Below, piece by piece: positions 8,647-17,697 of a stretch of DNA of 59,993 nucleotides (position 1 is the stretch's first letter; each line of letters starts with the position of its first letter). The position numbers were made by a program, and so were the translations under genes. This DNA is from Lysinibacillus_B sp036662795. GTDB taxonomy: Bacteria > Bacillota > Bacilli > Bacillales_A > Planococcaceae. The notes under the pieces were generated by a model. The model was not told the DNA's origin. It made no database searches and saw only the letters and a list, made by a program, of their open reading frames with translations. Location: assembly GCF_036662795.1 (NCBI RefSeq), contig NZ_JBAFWZ010000019.1, positions 1 to 59,993 of the forward strand, in the 5' to 3' direction.

Positions 8647-8672
8647 TAAAAAAGACTGTAATTTGCCGATAT
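8647..8672 (+). promoter_or_regulatory. Sigma-D (flagellar/chemotaxis) promoter
   Basis: TAAA (8647-8650), 14-bp spacer, GCCGATAT (8665-8672): an exact match to the Bacillus sigma-D consensus TAAA-N14-16-GCCGATAT, 45 bp before the chemoreceptor start. Confidence 0.85.
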
Positions 8673-8716
8673 AAGTAATAAGAATATTATAATCTAGATT
8701 AGAACGGAGGGAACGT

Positions 8717-9535
8717 ATGCATCCAAAATTACAGGCAGCTGTTGATGCAATTGATGTTTATCAGGCAACGTATCCAGAAGATGCCTGTGTAGTTGTAGCA
8801 AGCACGGAGGAAGTACTGGCGTATCGACCTGGTAAAATTATTGATTTAAAAGTCCCAGTTGGCGCTAAAGTGGAAAACTTCCGAGGAACAACGACAGAAA
8901 AGGCACTTTCTGCAGGTAAGTTCCTACGAGAAGAACGAGGGCCAGAAGCTTTTGGCGTTGCGTATGTATCCACTGCTCAGCCTATATATGATAATGGCAA
9001 GGTTATTGGGATCGTAAGCGCCATTATCTCGAATGAAAAGATGGACAATATGCGCTTATTAGCAACAGAGCTTTCAAGTGCTGTAGAAGAAATGACCGCA
9101 ACCAATACTGAATTAACATCAGCAAGCGTCGATGTTTCGGGAAGACTAGAGCATCTATCAAGATTCGCCGAGTCGATGAATACAGACATTGTACAAATCA
9201 ATTCAATCGTAACCGTTGTAAAGGATATCGCCATGAAGTCGAAAATTCTCGGCTTAAATGCTTCTATTGAGGCTGCACGTTCAGGAGAGCATGGCCGCGG
9301 TTTTGCAGTTGTCGCGAATGAAATTCAAAAAATGGCACAAAACAGTACAGAAAGTGCTGATAATATTGCCCAGCAGCTTGAGCATATTAAGCTATCGATT
9401 GATAATGTCAATGAATCTACAAACGGAATCGCAGCCTTCACACAGCAATTTTCCGCAAGCATGCAGGAACTCGGCGATGCATACACAGGCATTAACCGCA
9501 CAGCAGAAAAACTATTGAACATTACTGATGTATAA
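8717..9535 (+). CDS. Soluble methyl-accepting chemotaxis-type receptor (YfmS-like)
   Basis: 272 aa with no membrane segment or HAMP domain, much shorter than a transmembrane MCP. Residues about 1-115 form a small sensor region (YPEDACVVVASTEEVLAY, VAYVSTAQPIYDNGKVIGIV). The C-terminal half is an MCP signalling domain, with the hairpin tip EAARSGEHGRGFAVVANEIQ, which contacts CheA and CheW, and heptad helices on either side. Size and layout match B. subtilis YfmS, a cytoplasmic receptor. RBS is GGAGGGAACGT before ATG. The sigma-D promoter ties it to motility control. The ligand is unknown. Confidence 0.88.
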   Translation: MHPKLQAAVDAIDVYQATYPEDACVVVASTEEVLAYRPGKIIDLKVPVGAKVENFRGTTTEKALSAGKFLREERGPEAFGVAYVSTAQPIYDNGKVIGIVSAIISNEKMDNMRLLATELSSAVEEMTATNTELTSASVDVSGRLEHLSRFAESMNTDIVQINSIVTVVKDIAMKSKILGLNASIEAARSGEHGRGFAVVANEIQKMAQNSTESADNIAQQLEHIKLSIDNVNESTNGIAAFTQQFSASMQELGDAYTGINRTAEKLLNITDV

Positions 9536-9548
9536 GAGTAATAGCATA

Positions 9549-9584
9549 AAATCTACTTGCCTGTAGGGGCGGGTAGATTTTTTT
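9549..9584 (+). terminator. Terminator of the chemoreceptor gene
   Basis: Stem AAATCTAC / GTAGATTT with a 16-nt loop and a seven-T tail. Confidence 0.7.
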
Positions 9585-9760
9585 GTTGGCACTTTGTTAA
9601 TTCAAAATTCTATAATTTCGATTTCATATCCGAAGTTGATAGGGTGTTTAATTTTAATTAGTTTGATTTTAAAAATAATGATACGTGACTATTTAAATTT
9701 TCAAGAAGCTCAAGATTAACAATTTTAGGACGGGCTTTACGGATTGGGGGGTGATGCATA

Positions 9761-10276
9761 TTGGATTTTAAAATGGTTAAGGATAATTTTCAAAAGATAG
9801 CAGAGTTTATTTATTTTGATGAAATGAACTATTTACGTGAACAAACGAATGCAGCGAATTTTGTGAATGAATGGATTGCTGATGGGATACTGATGCTTCA
9901 GCAAACAGACAATTTAGATGAAAAGTACTTTTTACTAGGTGCAATCGGTAACTGCTATCGAATATTAAATTGCACCAGTGAAGCAATTTTGTATTTTGAT
10001 AAATGTTTAGCCCTAGCAGAGGAAATCCCTAAAAAGAAATTGGTGACACTGATTCGATTAGGCGAGGCGTATAAGTACAATAATCAGCATGATCGAGCAT
10101 TAAGTCTATTTGATGAAGCCCATTGTATCCGGGTCAATTATGAAATTTCAGATTACGAAGATTTTATATATCAGCATAAAGCCAAATGTTTAATCGAGCT
10201 AGGGGAAAAAGAATTAGCGAAGGAATTACTACTGAAGACACTCGATATACGAAACCGAAAAGGGGAGCATTCGTGA
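9761..10276 (+). CDS. Tetratricopeptide-repeat protein
   Basis: 171 aa, TTG start with GGGGGGTGAT at 6-7 nt; the nearby GTG and ATG triplets are out of frame. Residues about 55-165 hold three TPR-like helix pairs (AIGNCYRILNCTSEAILYFD, IRLGEAYKYNNQHDRALSLF, HKAKCLIELGEKELAKELL). There are no catalytic motifs and no signal peptide. Such proteins mediate protein-protein contacts; the partner is not evident. Codon usage matches the neighbours. Confidence 0.75.
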   Translation: MDFKMVKDNFQKIAEFIYFDEMNYLREQTNAANFVNEWIADGILMLQQTDNLDEKYFLLGAIGNCYRILNCTSEAILYFDKCLALAEEIPKKKLVTLIRLGEAYKYNNQHDRALSLFDEAHCIRVNYEISDYEDFIYQHKAKCLIELGEKELAKELLLKTLDIRNRKGEHS

Positions 10277-10394
10277 ATAAAGTCGACTGAGAAAGTACTG
10301 CGTTTTTTAGGGAAGTTACAGTAGGAAAGCATAATTGATTTCATCCAAAGATAGAAAATATTCACTAAATAGTTCATTGAACGAATAAAAGGGG

Positions 10395-10560
10395 GCCATC
10401 CTCAAAGAGTGCCGTATCCGCACAAAAGCCGGATCCAACTGCACAATAGGAGTGTCCATCCGCACAAAAGGGAGTTGTCCGCGCAAAAGATGGGACTATC
10501 CTAACCAAAAGAGTGCCCGTACGCACAAAAGGGAGTTGTATCTGCACAAATGAGTGCCAG
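10395..10560. repeat. 21-bp repeat array, family 1 (loose leading part of array 2)
   Basis: Diverged units with spacing of about 19-22 bp: GTATCCGCACAAAAG, CCATCCGCACAAAAG, TATCCTAACCAAAAG and GTACGCACAAAAG. It lies downstream of the TPR gene and is separated from the main array by a block of the other repeat family. Confidence 0.75.
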
Positions 10561-10567
10561 TAAGTAA

Positions 10568-10699
10568 TTATGGCTAGTATTTTTACCGTGAATTTTCACA
10601 TTGGCGAGTAAATTTCAAAAAGTGGCTAGTATTTCAAAAAAATCGGCTAGTATTTCAAAAAATCCGGCTAGTATTTTTGGAATTATGGCGAGTATTTTT
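10568..10699. repeat. 21-bp repeat block, family 2 (block b)
   Basis: Leader GTGAATTTTCACATT, then GGCGAGTAAATTTCAAAAAG, and three exact 21-bp units starting GGCTAGTATTT, then GGCGAGTATTTTTAAAG. It joins directly to the main family 1 array, so the two families are neighbours with the same period. Confidence 0.85.
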
Positions 10700-10702
10700 A
10701 AA

Positions 10703-11655
10703 GCCGAGTGTCTATCCGAACAAAAGCTGCGTCTATCCGCACAAAAGGAGTGTTCATCCGCACAAAAGGAATGCGTATCCGAACAAAAGTAGCGTCTATC
10801 CGCACAAAAGGGAGCCAACCGCACCAAAGCTGGGGCCAACCCCACAAAAGGAACGCGTATCCGAACAAAAGCGGCGTCCAACCGCACAAAAGGAATGCGT
10901 ATCCGAACAAAAGTAGCGTCTATCCGCACAAAAGGGAGCCAACCGCACAAAAGGAACGCGTATCCGAACAAAAGCCGCAGCCATCCGCACAAAAGGAACG
11001 CGTATCCGAACAAAAGCAGCGGCTATCCGCACAAAAGGGAGCCAACCGCACCAAAGCAGCAGCCATCCGAACAAAAGGAACGCGTATCCGCACCAAAGCC
11101 GCAGCTATCCGCACAAAAGGGAGCCAACCGCACCAAAGCTGGAGCTATCCGAACAAAAGGAATGCCTATCCGAACAAAAGGAACGCGTATCCGAACAAAA
11201 GCAGCGTCTATCTGAACAAAAGGAACGCGTATCCGAACAAAAGCGGCGGCTATCTGAACAAAAGGAACGCGTATCCGAACAAAAGCGGCGGCTATCCGCA
11301 CAAAAGGGAGCCAACCGCACCAAAGCTGGGGCCAACCGCACAAAAGGAACGCGTATCCGCACCCAAGCAGCGCCCAACCGCACCAAAGCCGCGGCCATCC
11401 GCGCAAAAGGGAGCCATCCGCACCAAAGCCGGGTCTATCCGCACAAAAGGAACGCGTATCCGCACAAAAGGAGTGTCCATCCGCACAAAAGGAACGCGTA
11501 TCCGCACAAAAGCAGCGCCCAACCGCACAAAAGCCGCGGCCATCCGCGCAAAAGGGAGCCATCCGCACCAAAGCGGCATCCATCCGCACAAAACACACTC
11601 CATCCGCACCAAAGCCGCCCCTATCCGCACAAAACAACCCCCATCCGCACAAAAT
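10703..11655. repeat. 21-bp repeat array, family 1 (main array, about 950 bp)
   Basis: Roughly 45 tandem units of the form N7-9-ATCCG(C/A)ACAAAAG, mostly 21 bp. In the middle part ATCCGAACAAAAG units preceded by GGAACGCGT alternate with ATCCGCACAAAAG units, giving a higher-order period near 42 bp. Some units read AACCGCACCAAAG. All frames on both strands are largely open as seven-residue repeats (IRTKxxS, FVRIxxA), but no ribosome binding site is present and predicted products differ only by frame. It ends against the terminator of the convergent DUF2804 gene. Confidence 0.9.
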
Positions 11656-11685
11656 AAAAGCCGCCCTCTACAAAAGGGTGGCTTT
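11651..11685 (-). terminator. Terminator of the DUF2804 gene, merged with the array edge
   Basis: Stem AAAGCCGCCCT / AGGGTGGCTTT, read on the minus strand and followed by TTTATTTT. The plus-side sequence CAAAAGGGTGG is shared with the array style, so the terminator and the last unit are fused. Confidence 0.75.
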
Positions 11686-11696
11686 CAATATGAATG

Positions 11697-12716
11697 TTAC
11701 CATTTGGCGGTGTGCTCCTCGATGCAGCCGAGCATTTGCTGGATGTGAAGGATTTCTCCATCCTCTAGATGAATCGTACCATTGTAATAGCCGATCATTT
11801 GATGAACGCCGGTACGAATAAGCTTGGCATCGGTTGAGGCGTTGCGTTCAAAGAAGGGCTTAAAGGTTAAATTTACAGTATGACTAAATTTGGACGTGAT
11901 GCGCCACGGCTTCATGAAATTAGAACGGTCATAAGCAAAAAGGACATCCTCGTGAATTTTGGTCATAGCTCCGTCTATAAAAATAGCATTTTCGGTCATA
12001 CCTGTACCGTCCGTCCATTTACCGCCAAAGTTAAGGCCGATGCGGCGATTACGTACGTGCTGGCTAGCCATCCCCCAATTCCAAATTGCCTTACGTGGCC
12101 AAACACCACGACCATAATCTAACACAGCAAAACAATCTTCATCATTAAAAGTAAAGTGCTTGTTGCCAATCTTGACAATACCTGTCGTCGGTAAAGTATG
12201 ATGCTTTGCCGTAAATTGGAATGTTTGTCGATTCCAAGGGATCACTACATTCAAAGAATCATCTGCTTTTGGATGATGAATGATAAGCTCTGCATGCAAA
12301 CGATCTCCATCAAAGTCATCACATAAGACAGACAGATGTGTATCACCGTTAGAAAAAGCGATATTAACCGACATCTCATTATTAGCATAAGAGACTGTTT
12401 CAAGCACTCGTGTTGGCATTTTTAGCTTGCCGCCTAACGGGATTGTAATTGTTTTTTCGAAATAGCGCTGTGTTTCATATTCAAGAAAATACACAAAGCA
12501 TACAGCAGCATAATCAAGATGAGCAATCGTTGCCGAAAATAATATTTCCTCTCCAAACACACACCAATAATTCCATTTTTTCTTGCGCATAAAATGTCCG
12601 GACAAATTACAGTCGATAAGTGGTTTGCGGGCAAAGCCAATCGCCTCAGGATTTAAGTTCCCCTTTTTATCACATAACATCGTCGGATAAAGTATTTCCT
12701 TTTCGGCATGCTGCAT
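11697..12716 (-). CDS. DUF2804 family protein
   Basis: 339 aa. The longest frame starts 75 bp upstream, but GGAGGG lies 7 nt before the ATG at 12716, fixing the start at MQHAEKEILYP. Features of DUF2804 include LIDCNLSGHFMRKKKWNYW near the N-terminus, FAVLDYGRGVWPRKAIWNWG in the middle and RIGLNFGGKWTDGTGMTEN after it. There are no transmembrane segments. Function is unknown; a beta-rich fold of the lipocalin kind has been suggested for such families, which is not shown here. Monocistronic. Confidence 0.8.
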   Translation of the reverse strand: MQHAEKEILYPTMLCDKKGNLNPEAIGFARKPLIDCNLSGHFMRKKKWNYWCVFGEEILFSATIAHLDYAAVCFVYFLEYETQRYFEKTITIPLGGKLKMPTRVLETVSYANNEMSVNIAFSNGDTHLSVLCDDFDGDRLHAELIIHHPKADDSLNVVIPWNRQTFQFTAKHHTLPTTGIVKIGNKHFTFNDEDCFAVLDYGRGVWPRKAIWNWGMASQHVRNRRIGLNFGGKWTDGTGMTENAIFIDGAMTKIHEDVLFAYDRSNFMKPWRITSKFSHTVNLTFKPFFERNASTDAKLIRTGVHQMIGYYNGTIHLEDGEILHIQQMLGCIEEHTAKW

Positions 12717-12861
12717 ATAGCGCCCTCCTTCTTCGTTAGCTAGTAATCTTATTGTAGCAAAATTACGGTGATGTTTGCTTGCTCTACACAAAGAAATTTT
12801 TGTAATAAACTTGCTGTAATGAAAGGCAATAACTAAGGCATATAAAAGGTAGAAAGGGGGA

Positions 12862-13404
12862 GTGAAAATTCCAACGTATTATAATCGTAGTGCGGCTGTA
12901 GCGTATGCACAAACGTGGTGGAACTTACAAAATCCGAGTTTTCCAACTTTTTCGGTTGATTGTGCCAACTTTGTCTCTCAATGTTTATTGGCTGGTGGGG
13001 CACCGATGTGGGGGGCGCCGGACCGGGGGAGAGGGTGGTGGATAACTGGTGGCTGGAAAAGTGGGAGCATGAGACCAGGATTTTACCCAAAGGAAACGTG
13101 GAGCTATAGCTGGTCTGTTGCACATAGCTTGAGATGGTATTTGCAAACGTCTCGAACAGGGCTGACAGCAAAACGAGTCGAATCGCCGGCAGAGCTCGAG
13201 CCGGGCGATGTCATTTTGTATGATTTTCAAGGCAATGGCGTCATTGACCATAGTGCAATGGTAACAAGTGTTGTCGATGGTATTCCATTTGTAAATGCTC
13301 ATACAAACAATAGCCAAAACAGGCAATACGAATATCAGAATTCAGCCGCCTATACCCCGAATATCGAGTACTTTTTCTTCAAAATTGATGATGTATTTAA
13401 CTGA
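12862..13404 (+). CDS. Amidase_6 domain (putative cell-wall amidase-like) protein
   Basis: 180 aa, GTG start with AAAGGGGG just upstream. YNRSAAVAYAQTWW starts the domain, FSVDCANFVSQCLLAGG holds the presumed catalytic Cys (D-C-A-N-F-V-S-Q), GDVILYDFQGNGVIDHSAMV the His, and NAHTNNSQNRQY the C-terminal polar motif. These are the hallmarks of the NlpC/P60-like Amidase_6 family, common in spore formers and often linked to the cell wall. No signal peptide is visible, so it may act in the cytoplasm or in the sporulating cell. Confidence 0.8.
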   Translation: MKIPTYYNRSAAVAYAQTWWNLQNPSFPTFSVDCANFVSQCLLAGGAPMWGAPDRGRGWWITGGWKSGSMRPGFYPKETWSYSWSVAHSLRWYLQTSRTGLTAKRVESPAELEPGDVILYDFQGNGVIDHSAMVTSVVDGIPFVNAHTNNSQNRQYEYQNSAAYTPNIEYFFFKIDDVFN

Positions 13405-13573
13405 CCGGGCAGCCACATAGCAGCAGGATAGAGCGGCTCTCAATTGAATTCCTCCTCTCCATACGAAAAGCACGTATATTTTAAAAAAATCCTATTTATG
13501 TTAAGGTGAAATGTAGGAAAACGCATAATTTACAATGAAGTAATTTCTATTAGTCTAAGGAGAGAATCAGTAA

Positions 13574-14146
13574 ATGAATACACAATCATTATCTGTACGA
13601 GAAGCAATTACGAGCAGACGTTCAATTAAACTATTCAACGGTCAACCAGTTGATCGTGAGGAGCTACTAGCAATTATTGATGATGCTGTATGGGCACCGA
13701 ATCACGGAAATCGTGAGCCATGGCGTGTTGTTATTGCATGTGGTAAGGAGTTATTCGCATTACATGATGTATTACGCGATATTACACTTCCGAAGTGGCA
13801 GGAGCTAACAGCAGAAGAGCTTGAAAAGCAAATGAAAAAATTCACTTTACCGGGTGGCTATGCATTCGTCATCGTGCCTGAGGATGTACGTCAAAAGGAG
13901 CGATTAGAGGATCTAGGCGCAGTATCAAGCTTTATTCAAAACATGCAGCTTCTAGCATGGGATAAAGGCATCGGCTCTTGCTGGAAAACACCGCCATTCC
14001 TGGACCAACCAAAATTCCGCGAAGCATTAAAGGTACAGCCTGGTGAGCGCATAATAGCTATGCTACAGGTGGGCTATTTTGATGAAATACCAAAAGCGAA
14101 ACAACGTAAAACATCAGCAGAAATTGTAACGGTTTTTGGTGAGTAA
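13574..14146 (+). CDS. Nitroreductase family protein
   Basis: 190 aa. The N-terminus holds the FMN-binding signature TSRRSIKLFNGQPVDREEL and WAPNHGNREPWRVVI; the C-terminal part has GAVSSFIQNMQLLAWDKGIG and SCWKTPP. These are FMN oxidoreductases that use NAD(P)H on nitro compounds, quinones or similar substrates. The physiological substrate cannot be told. ATG with AAGGAGAGAATCAGTAA upstream. It is followed by a hairpin and is probably monocistronic. Confidence 0.88.
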   Translation: MNTQSLSVREAITSRRSIKLFNGQPVDREELLAIIDDAVWAPNHGNREPWRVVIACGKELFALHDVLRDITLPKWQELTAEELEKQMKKFTLPGGYAFVIVPEDVRQKERLEDLGAVSSFIQNMQLLAWDKGIGSCWKTPPFLDQPKFREALKVQPGERIIAMLQVGYFDEIPKAKQRKTSAEIVTVFGE

Positions 14147-14156
14147 TAAGAGTGGA

Positions 14157-14189
14157 AGCGAGTATGGCAAGAGCCCTGCTCGTTTTTTT
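14157..14189 (+). terminator. Terminator of the nitroreductase gene
   Basis: Interrupted stem GCGAG..TGGC / GCC..CTCGT followed by seven T. Confidence 0.6.
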
Positions 14190-14323
14190 AGTGGAGAAAA
14201 TCATGCTTTAAGTTTCACAAGTGTAACTTAAAGTTCATGTTCAGTTTATGTTGTTCCCTTATAATGCCTCTTGTATGATTGGTGGATTTTTTGAAAATTC
14301 CCAAGGACATGAGGAGGAAAAAC

Positions 14324-16426
14324 ATGAATAAGTTGCTACAAGCTATAACGGATTGGGTGTCTACAAAGCGTGGTATGTGGATTACGATCATTGCGTGGTT
14401 TACTATTATGATCGTTATTAGTATGGGGCCACGGTTGAATGATTATAAAGTATCGAACTTTCAATCCTTACCGGATGATGCAAAGTCTATTATTGCAGCG
14501 GAAAAAATAAAAGAGGCTTTCCCGGATGATGAAGGTACACCAGGAATATTAGTGTTTCATAATGAAAATGGAGAGATCGACTCGTCTAATGTGGCAAAAA
14601 TAACTGATGCTATTATTGCAGAGGACATTGAAGGTGTCGAAACAATTATCAATATTAAAGAGTTACCGGAAGCGGCTTTAGCGGGCTTCACATCAGAGGA
14701 TAAATCGACGATGATTATCCCGATGAATTTGGCACCAGACCTTGGAAGTAAAGATTATGAGGCAATTAACGATAAGGTATCAAAAATCGGTAATGAGGCT
14801 GCTGACAGCTTAAATGATGTGGCATTTTATATTACAGGGCCAGCTGGAATTGCAGGCGATACAATAAAATTATTTGAGCAAGCCGATTTTGTATTACTAT
14901 TTGCAACAATTGGTATCATTCTCGTGTTGTTAATCGGTATTTATCGTTCACCATTACTTGCCTTTATTCCATTGTTTGCAACAGTCATTGTATATCAAAT
15001 CGTCAACCAATCTGTTGCGCTAATGGGAGCAGCAGGTTTAGAGATTAATAACCAAACAACATCGATCATGAGTATTCTACTATTTGCAGCACTCATTGAT
15101 TATTCGTTATTCGTCTTCTCGCGTTACCGAGAGGAGTTAAATCGCTACGAAAGTAAATATGAGGCGATGAAATACGCAATGCGTGCTACAGGTGAACCAG
15201 TATTCTTTGCCGGCGGTACGGTTTTAGCTGCAATGCTGATTCTTCTTTTTGCTGATTTCCGTGATTATCAAAACTTCGCCCCGATTTTTGGAACAGCCAT
15301 TTTTGTGATTATGCTGGCGTCTATTACACTAGTACCAGCGCTATTTACATTATTCGGTCGTAAAGCGTTCTGGCCAAAAGTACCGAAGTTTGGCGATAAA
15401 AAAGAAGTGAAGCATGGAATATGGGGACCGATTGCGAAGTTTGTTGTGAATAAACCATTTGTAACAGGCGGTATCGTAGCCGTGTTTATGGTAATTACAG
15501 CACTCAATATGTTTAATCTGAAATTTGAGTTTGATGTCGTAAAATCCTTCCCGGAGGATATGCCCTCCCGTGTAGGCTATGAAATTGTCGAATCTACATT
15601 TGATAAAGGAGAGCTTGCGCCAACAACGGTGTTAGTGGAAAGTAAACAGGAAATAACAGAGGCACAGATAGAGGAAATCACGGGCCTATTATCTCAACAG
15701 GATCTTGTAGCGTCCGTTCGTTTAACAGCCCAAAATGAGGATGTAACCTCTTTAAAATATACATTAGCCCTTGCGATAAACCCGTACTCAAATGAAGCTA
15801 TAGATTCGCTAGCAACAATGCGGGAGGATGCGAAGGATGTATTAGAAGAAGCAGGCATCGATGGTGAGCTACATTATGCGGGCACAACGGCGAAAATTCT
15901 AGATGAGCGCGAAATTAATAATGGGGATATTTTTACAATTGTTAGCTTAGAAACGCTATTAATCTTAGTGCTGCTATTTGTCCTAACAAGATCGTGGAAA
16001 ATGCCGCTATATATGATGGCAACGATCCTATTATCCTTCTTATCGGCTCTAGGCTTAGGGATTTTCCTGGTGGATACGCTATTCGGCTTTGAGGCGGTTA
16101 GCTCAAGGGTACCGGTATATTCATTTATTTTCCTTGTTGCGCTAGGAATCGACTATAATATTATTTTAGTATCGCGATTTATTGAGGAAAGAAAAATCCA
16201 TAAGGTGAAGGATGCATTAGAAATTGCGATTCGTAACACAGGTGGGGTAATTTCATCCGCGGGGATTATTTTAGCAGCAACATTTGCGGCACTTACTACA
16301 ATGCCAGTTGCAGACTTATTTGTCTTTGGCTTTATTGTCGCGATCGGGATTATTATTGATACATTCCTAGTGCGAGGTGTTCTCCTACCCGCTTTAATTT
16401 TACTGTTTGAGAAGGATAAGAATTAA
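14324..16426 (+). CDS. MMPL/RND family transporter
   Basis: 700 aa. GAGGAGGAAAAAC precedes the ATG at 14324, so the 15-codon upstream extension is dropped. One N-terminal membrane segment, an extracytoplasmic domain (about 40-180), a five-to-six-segment bundle (about 185-355), a second extracytoplasmic domain and a second bundle: the duplicated RND plan of MMPL proteins such as B. subtilis YdfJ and YdgH. Proton-relay type residues sit in LLFAALIDYSLFVFSRYREE and LVALGIDYNIILVSRFIEE. Such proteins export lipids or amphipathic drugs by proton motive force. A two-component system lies downstream, as near other transporters of this kind. Confidence 0.88.
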   Translation: MNKLLQAITDWVSTKRGMWITIIAWFTIMIVISMGPRLNDYKVSNFQSLPDDAKSIIAAEKIKEAFPDDEGTPGILVFHNENGEIDSSNVAKITDAIIAEDIEGVETIINIKELPEAALAGFTSEDKSTMIIPMNLAPDLGSKDYEAINDKVSKIGNEAADSLNDVAFYITGPAGIAGDTIKLFEQADFVLLFATIGIILVLLIGIYRSPLLAFIPLFATVIVYQIVNQSVALMGAAGLEINNQTTSIMSILLFAALIDYSLFVFSRYREELNRYESKYEAMKYAMRATGEPVFFAGGTVLAAMLILLFADFRDYQNFAPIFGTAIFVIMLASITLVPALFTLFGRKAFWPKVPKFGDKKEVKHGIWGPIAKFVVNKPFVTGGIVAVFMVITALNMFNLKFEFDVVKSFPEDMPSRVGYEIVESTFDKGELAPTTVLVESKQEITEAQIEEITGLLSQQDLVASVRLTAQNEDVTSLKYTLALAINPYSNEAIDSLATMREDAKDVLEEAGIDGELHYAGTTAKILDEREINNGDIFTIVSLETLLILVLLFVLTRSWKMPLYMMATILLSFLSALGLGIFLVDTLFGFEAVSSRVPVYSFIFLVALGIDYNIILVSRFIEERKIHKVKDALEIAIRNTGGVISSAGIILAATFAALTTMPVADLFVFGFIVAIGIIIDTFLVRGVLLPALILLFEKDKN

Positions 16427-16433
16427 TTTTTTG

Positions 16434-16469
16434 AAATACGGGGGTGCGCACAGTACTCTCGTATTTTTC
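16434..16469 (+). terminator. Terminator after the MMPL gene
   Basis: Stem AAATACG..GG / CT..CGTATTT with a T run. Confidence 0.65.
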
Positions 16470-16511
16470 TGATTATTGAAATAAAATGGATGTACAAAAG
16501 GGGGAATCGAA

Positions 16512-17672
16512 ATGAATATTTTTAAAGTATTATCTTCTAACGATGGGTCTATTAATGAACCAAATGTAACTTCATTCGTTTCGTATTTGTTAGATCCAAA
16601 CGAAAATCACGGTTTAGGCTCGAGGTTTCTTGAAAGCTTTTTAACGCCCATCGTATTGGCGAATAAAGAGCAGTTTAAGGATCTTATCTATCTCGATAAA
16701 ATTCGAGATCTATCACGAAATTCGAAATATGAAGTAAGAGTACAAGCGGAGGTAAAGGTCGTCAGCTTAAAAAGTGAATGGACCAAAAAGACAAGAGATA
16801 TTGATATTGTTATTGAGCTATTTGACCAAACGTTTTCTGAAAGTCTGCCAAAGTATTCATTTTGTGTAGAAAATAAAATTAAGGATGGTGCCATACAAAA
16901 AGGGGATTCTCAGCTTTTTGAAGAAACTGTGGGACTAATTAATTCCTATAAAGATTCTTCATTAGAGCAAGAACAACCTTTCGTTTCGTTTATTTTTTTA
17001 ACTCATAGCGGTAGTAAGAGGGCTGTGAATGAATTCCAGAATTTATTAGTAAACCTAGAATCTACAGGTATAAAAGTGCCCTGTTTTCATCAAGTTTGGG
17101 GTGCAGAAGAAGGAGATAGTATAGAAGTGACGGTTGTCGATATGCTTAGCAACCTACTAAAAGAAGAAACGGTTGGAAGGATTGAGCCGATTTATGAATA
17201 TACAAAGCATACAATTAAATCGTTTATCTCCTTTATTTATTCAGGGTTCCAATCGTATAAAGAGGAAAAAAATCTGTTCCATGAGAAAACGGACTATGGA
17301 AAGCCGGTTATTCAATACATAAAAGACTACTACGATATTTCGCCCTTTGAACAAGACATAGCTTATGAGGATTTAAAAAAATGGGTAAGTAATAAGGTAA
17401 AAGAGGCATCGGGTAAAACGTTAAAAGGTGCAAACTTTGACCAGTCATATATTGTTAATGATCGAAATCGAAAGCACTACGGTGTAAATAGTCCATATAA
17501 AGTAGAGAAGAACTTATTTTATTATCCCGATGAAAACAACCGAAAAATAATTAGAAAGCTAGACCCGTCTAATCCGCCCGAAAACATTATGATCTATTGG
17601 AAGGATAGTAGTCTTCAGGATGGGGCAGGCTGTGCGTTGCTGGAAGAGTTAGTAAGAGAGGAAGCTAAATAA
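16512..17672 (+). CDS. PD-(D/E)XK nuclease superfamily protein (PDDEXK_4-like)
   Basis: 386 aa. The N-terminal EPNVTSFVSYLLDPNENHGL and FLESFLTPIV are typical of the PDDEXK_4 type. The catalytic pattern is visible: RDIDIVIELFD with Asp96/Asp98, then CVENKI with Glu120 and Lys122, followed by a Gln-Leu motif (GDSQLFEE). The C-terminal 150 residues are not recognised. Ribosome binding site AGGGGG 7 nt before ATG. The response regulator starts 26 bp downstream without a terminator, so co-transcription is likely. Orphan members of this family occur in defence regions, but substrate and role are unknown. Confidence 0.75.
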   Translation: MNIFKVLSSNDGSINEPNVTSFVSYLLDPNENHGLGSRFLESFLTPIVLANKEQFKDLIYLDKIRDLSRNSKYEVRVQAEVKVVSLKSEWTKKTRDIDIVIELFDQTFSESLPKYSFCVENKIKDGAIQKGDSQLFEETVGLINSYKDSSLEQEQPFVSFIFLTHSGSKRAVNEFQNLLVNLESTGIKVPCFHQVWGAEEGDSIEVTVVDMLSNLLKEETVGRIEPIYEYTKHTIKSFISFIYSGFQSYKEEKNLFHEKTDYGKPVIQYIKDYYDISPFEQDIAYEDLKKWVSNKVKEASGKTLKGANFDQSYIVNDRNRKHYGVNSPYKVEKNLFYYPDENNRKIIRKLDPSNPPENIMIYWKDSSLQDGAGCALLEELVREEAK

Positions 17673-17697
17673 TTTCCACTAGAAGGAGGCGACAAAC

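Noticed and set aside
10708..11748. Long open frames in the repeat arrays (up to 346 codons, both strands) encoding seven-residue repeats such as IRTKxxS or FVRIxxA
   Set aside because: They stay open in several frames because the unit is 21 bp. None has a ribosome binding site, they run through terminators, and equivalent frames occur in every array.
16512..17672. PD-(D/E)XK protein as part of a complete restriction-modification system
   Set aside because: No methyltransferase or specificity gene lies nearby; it is reported only as an orphan.
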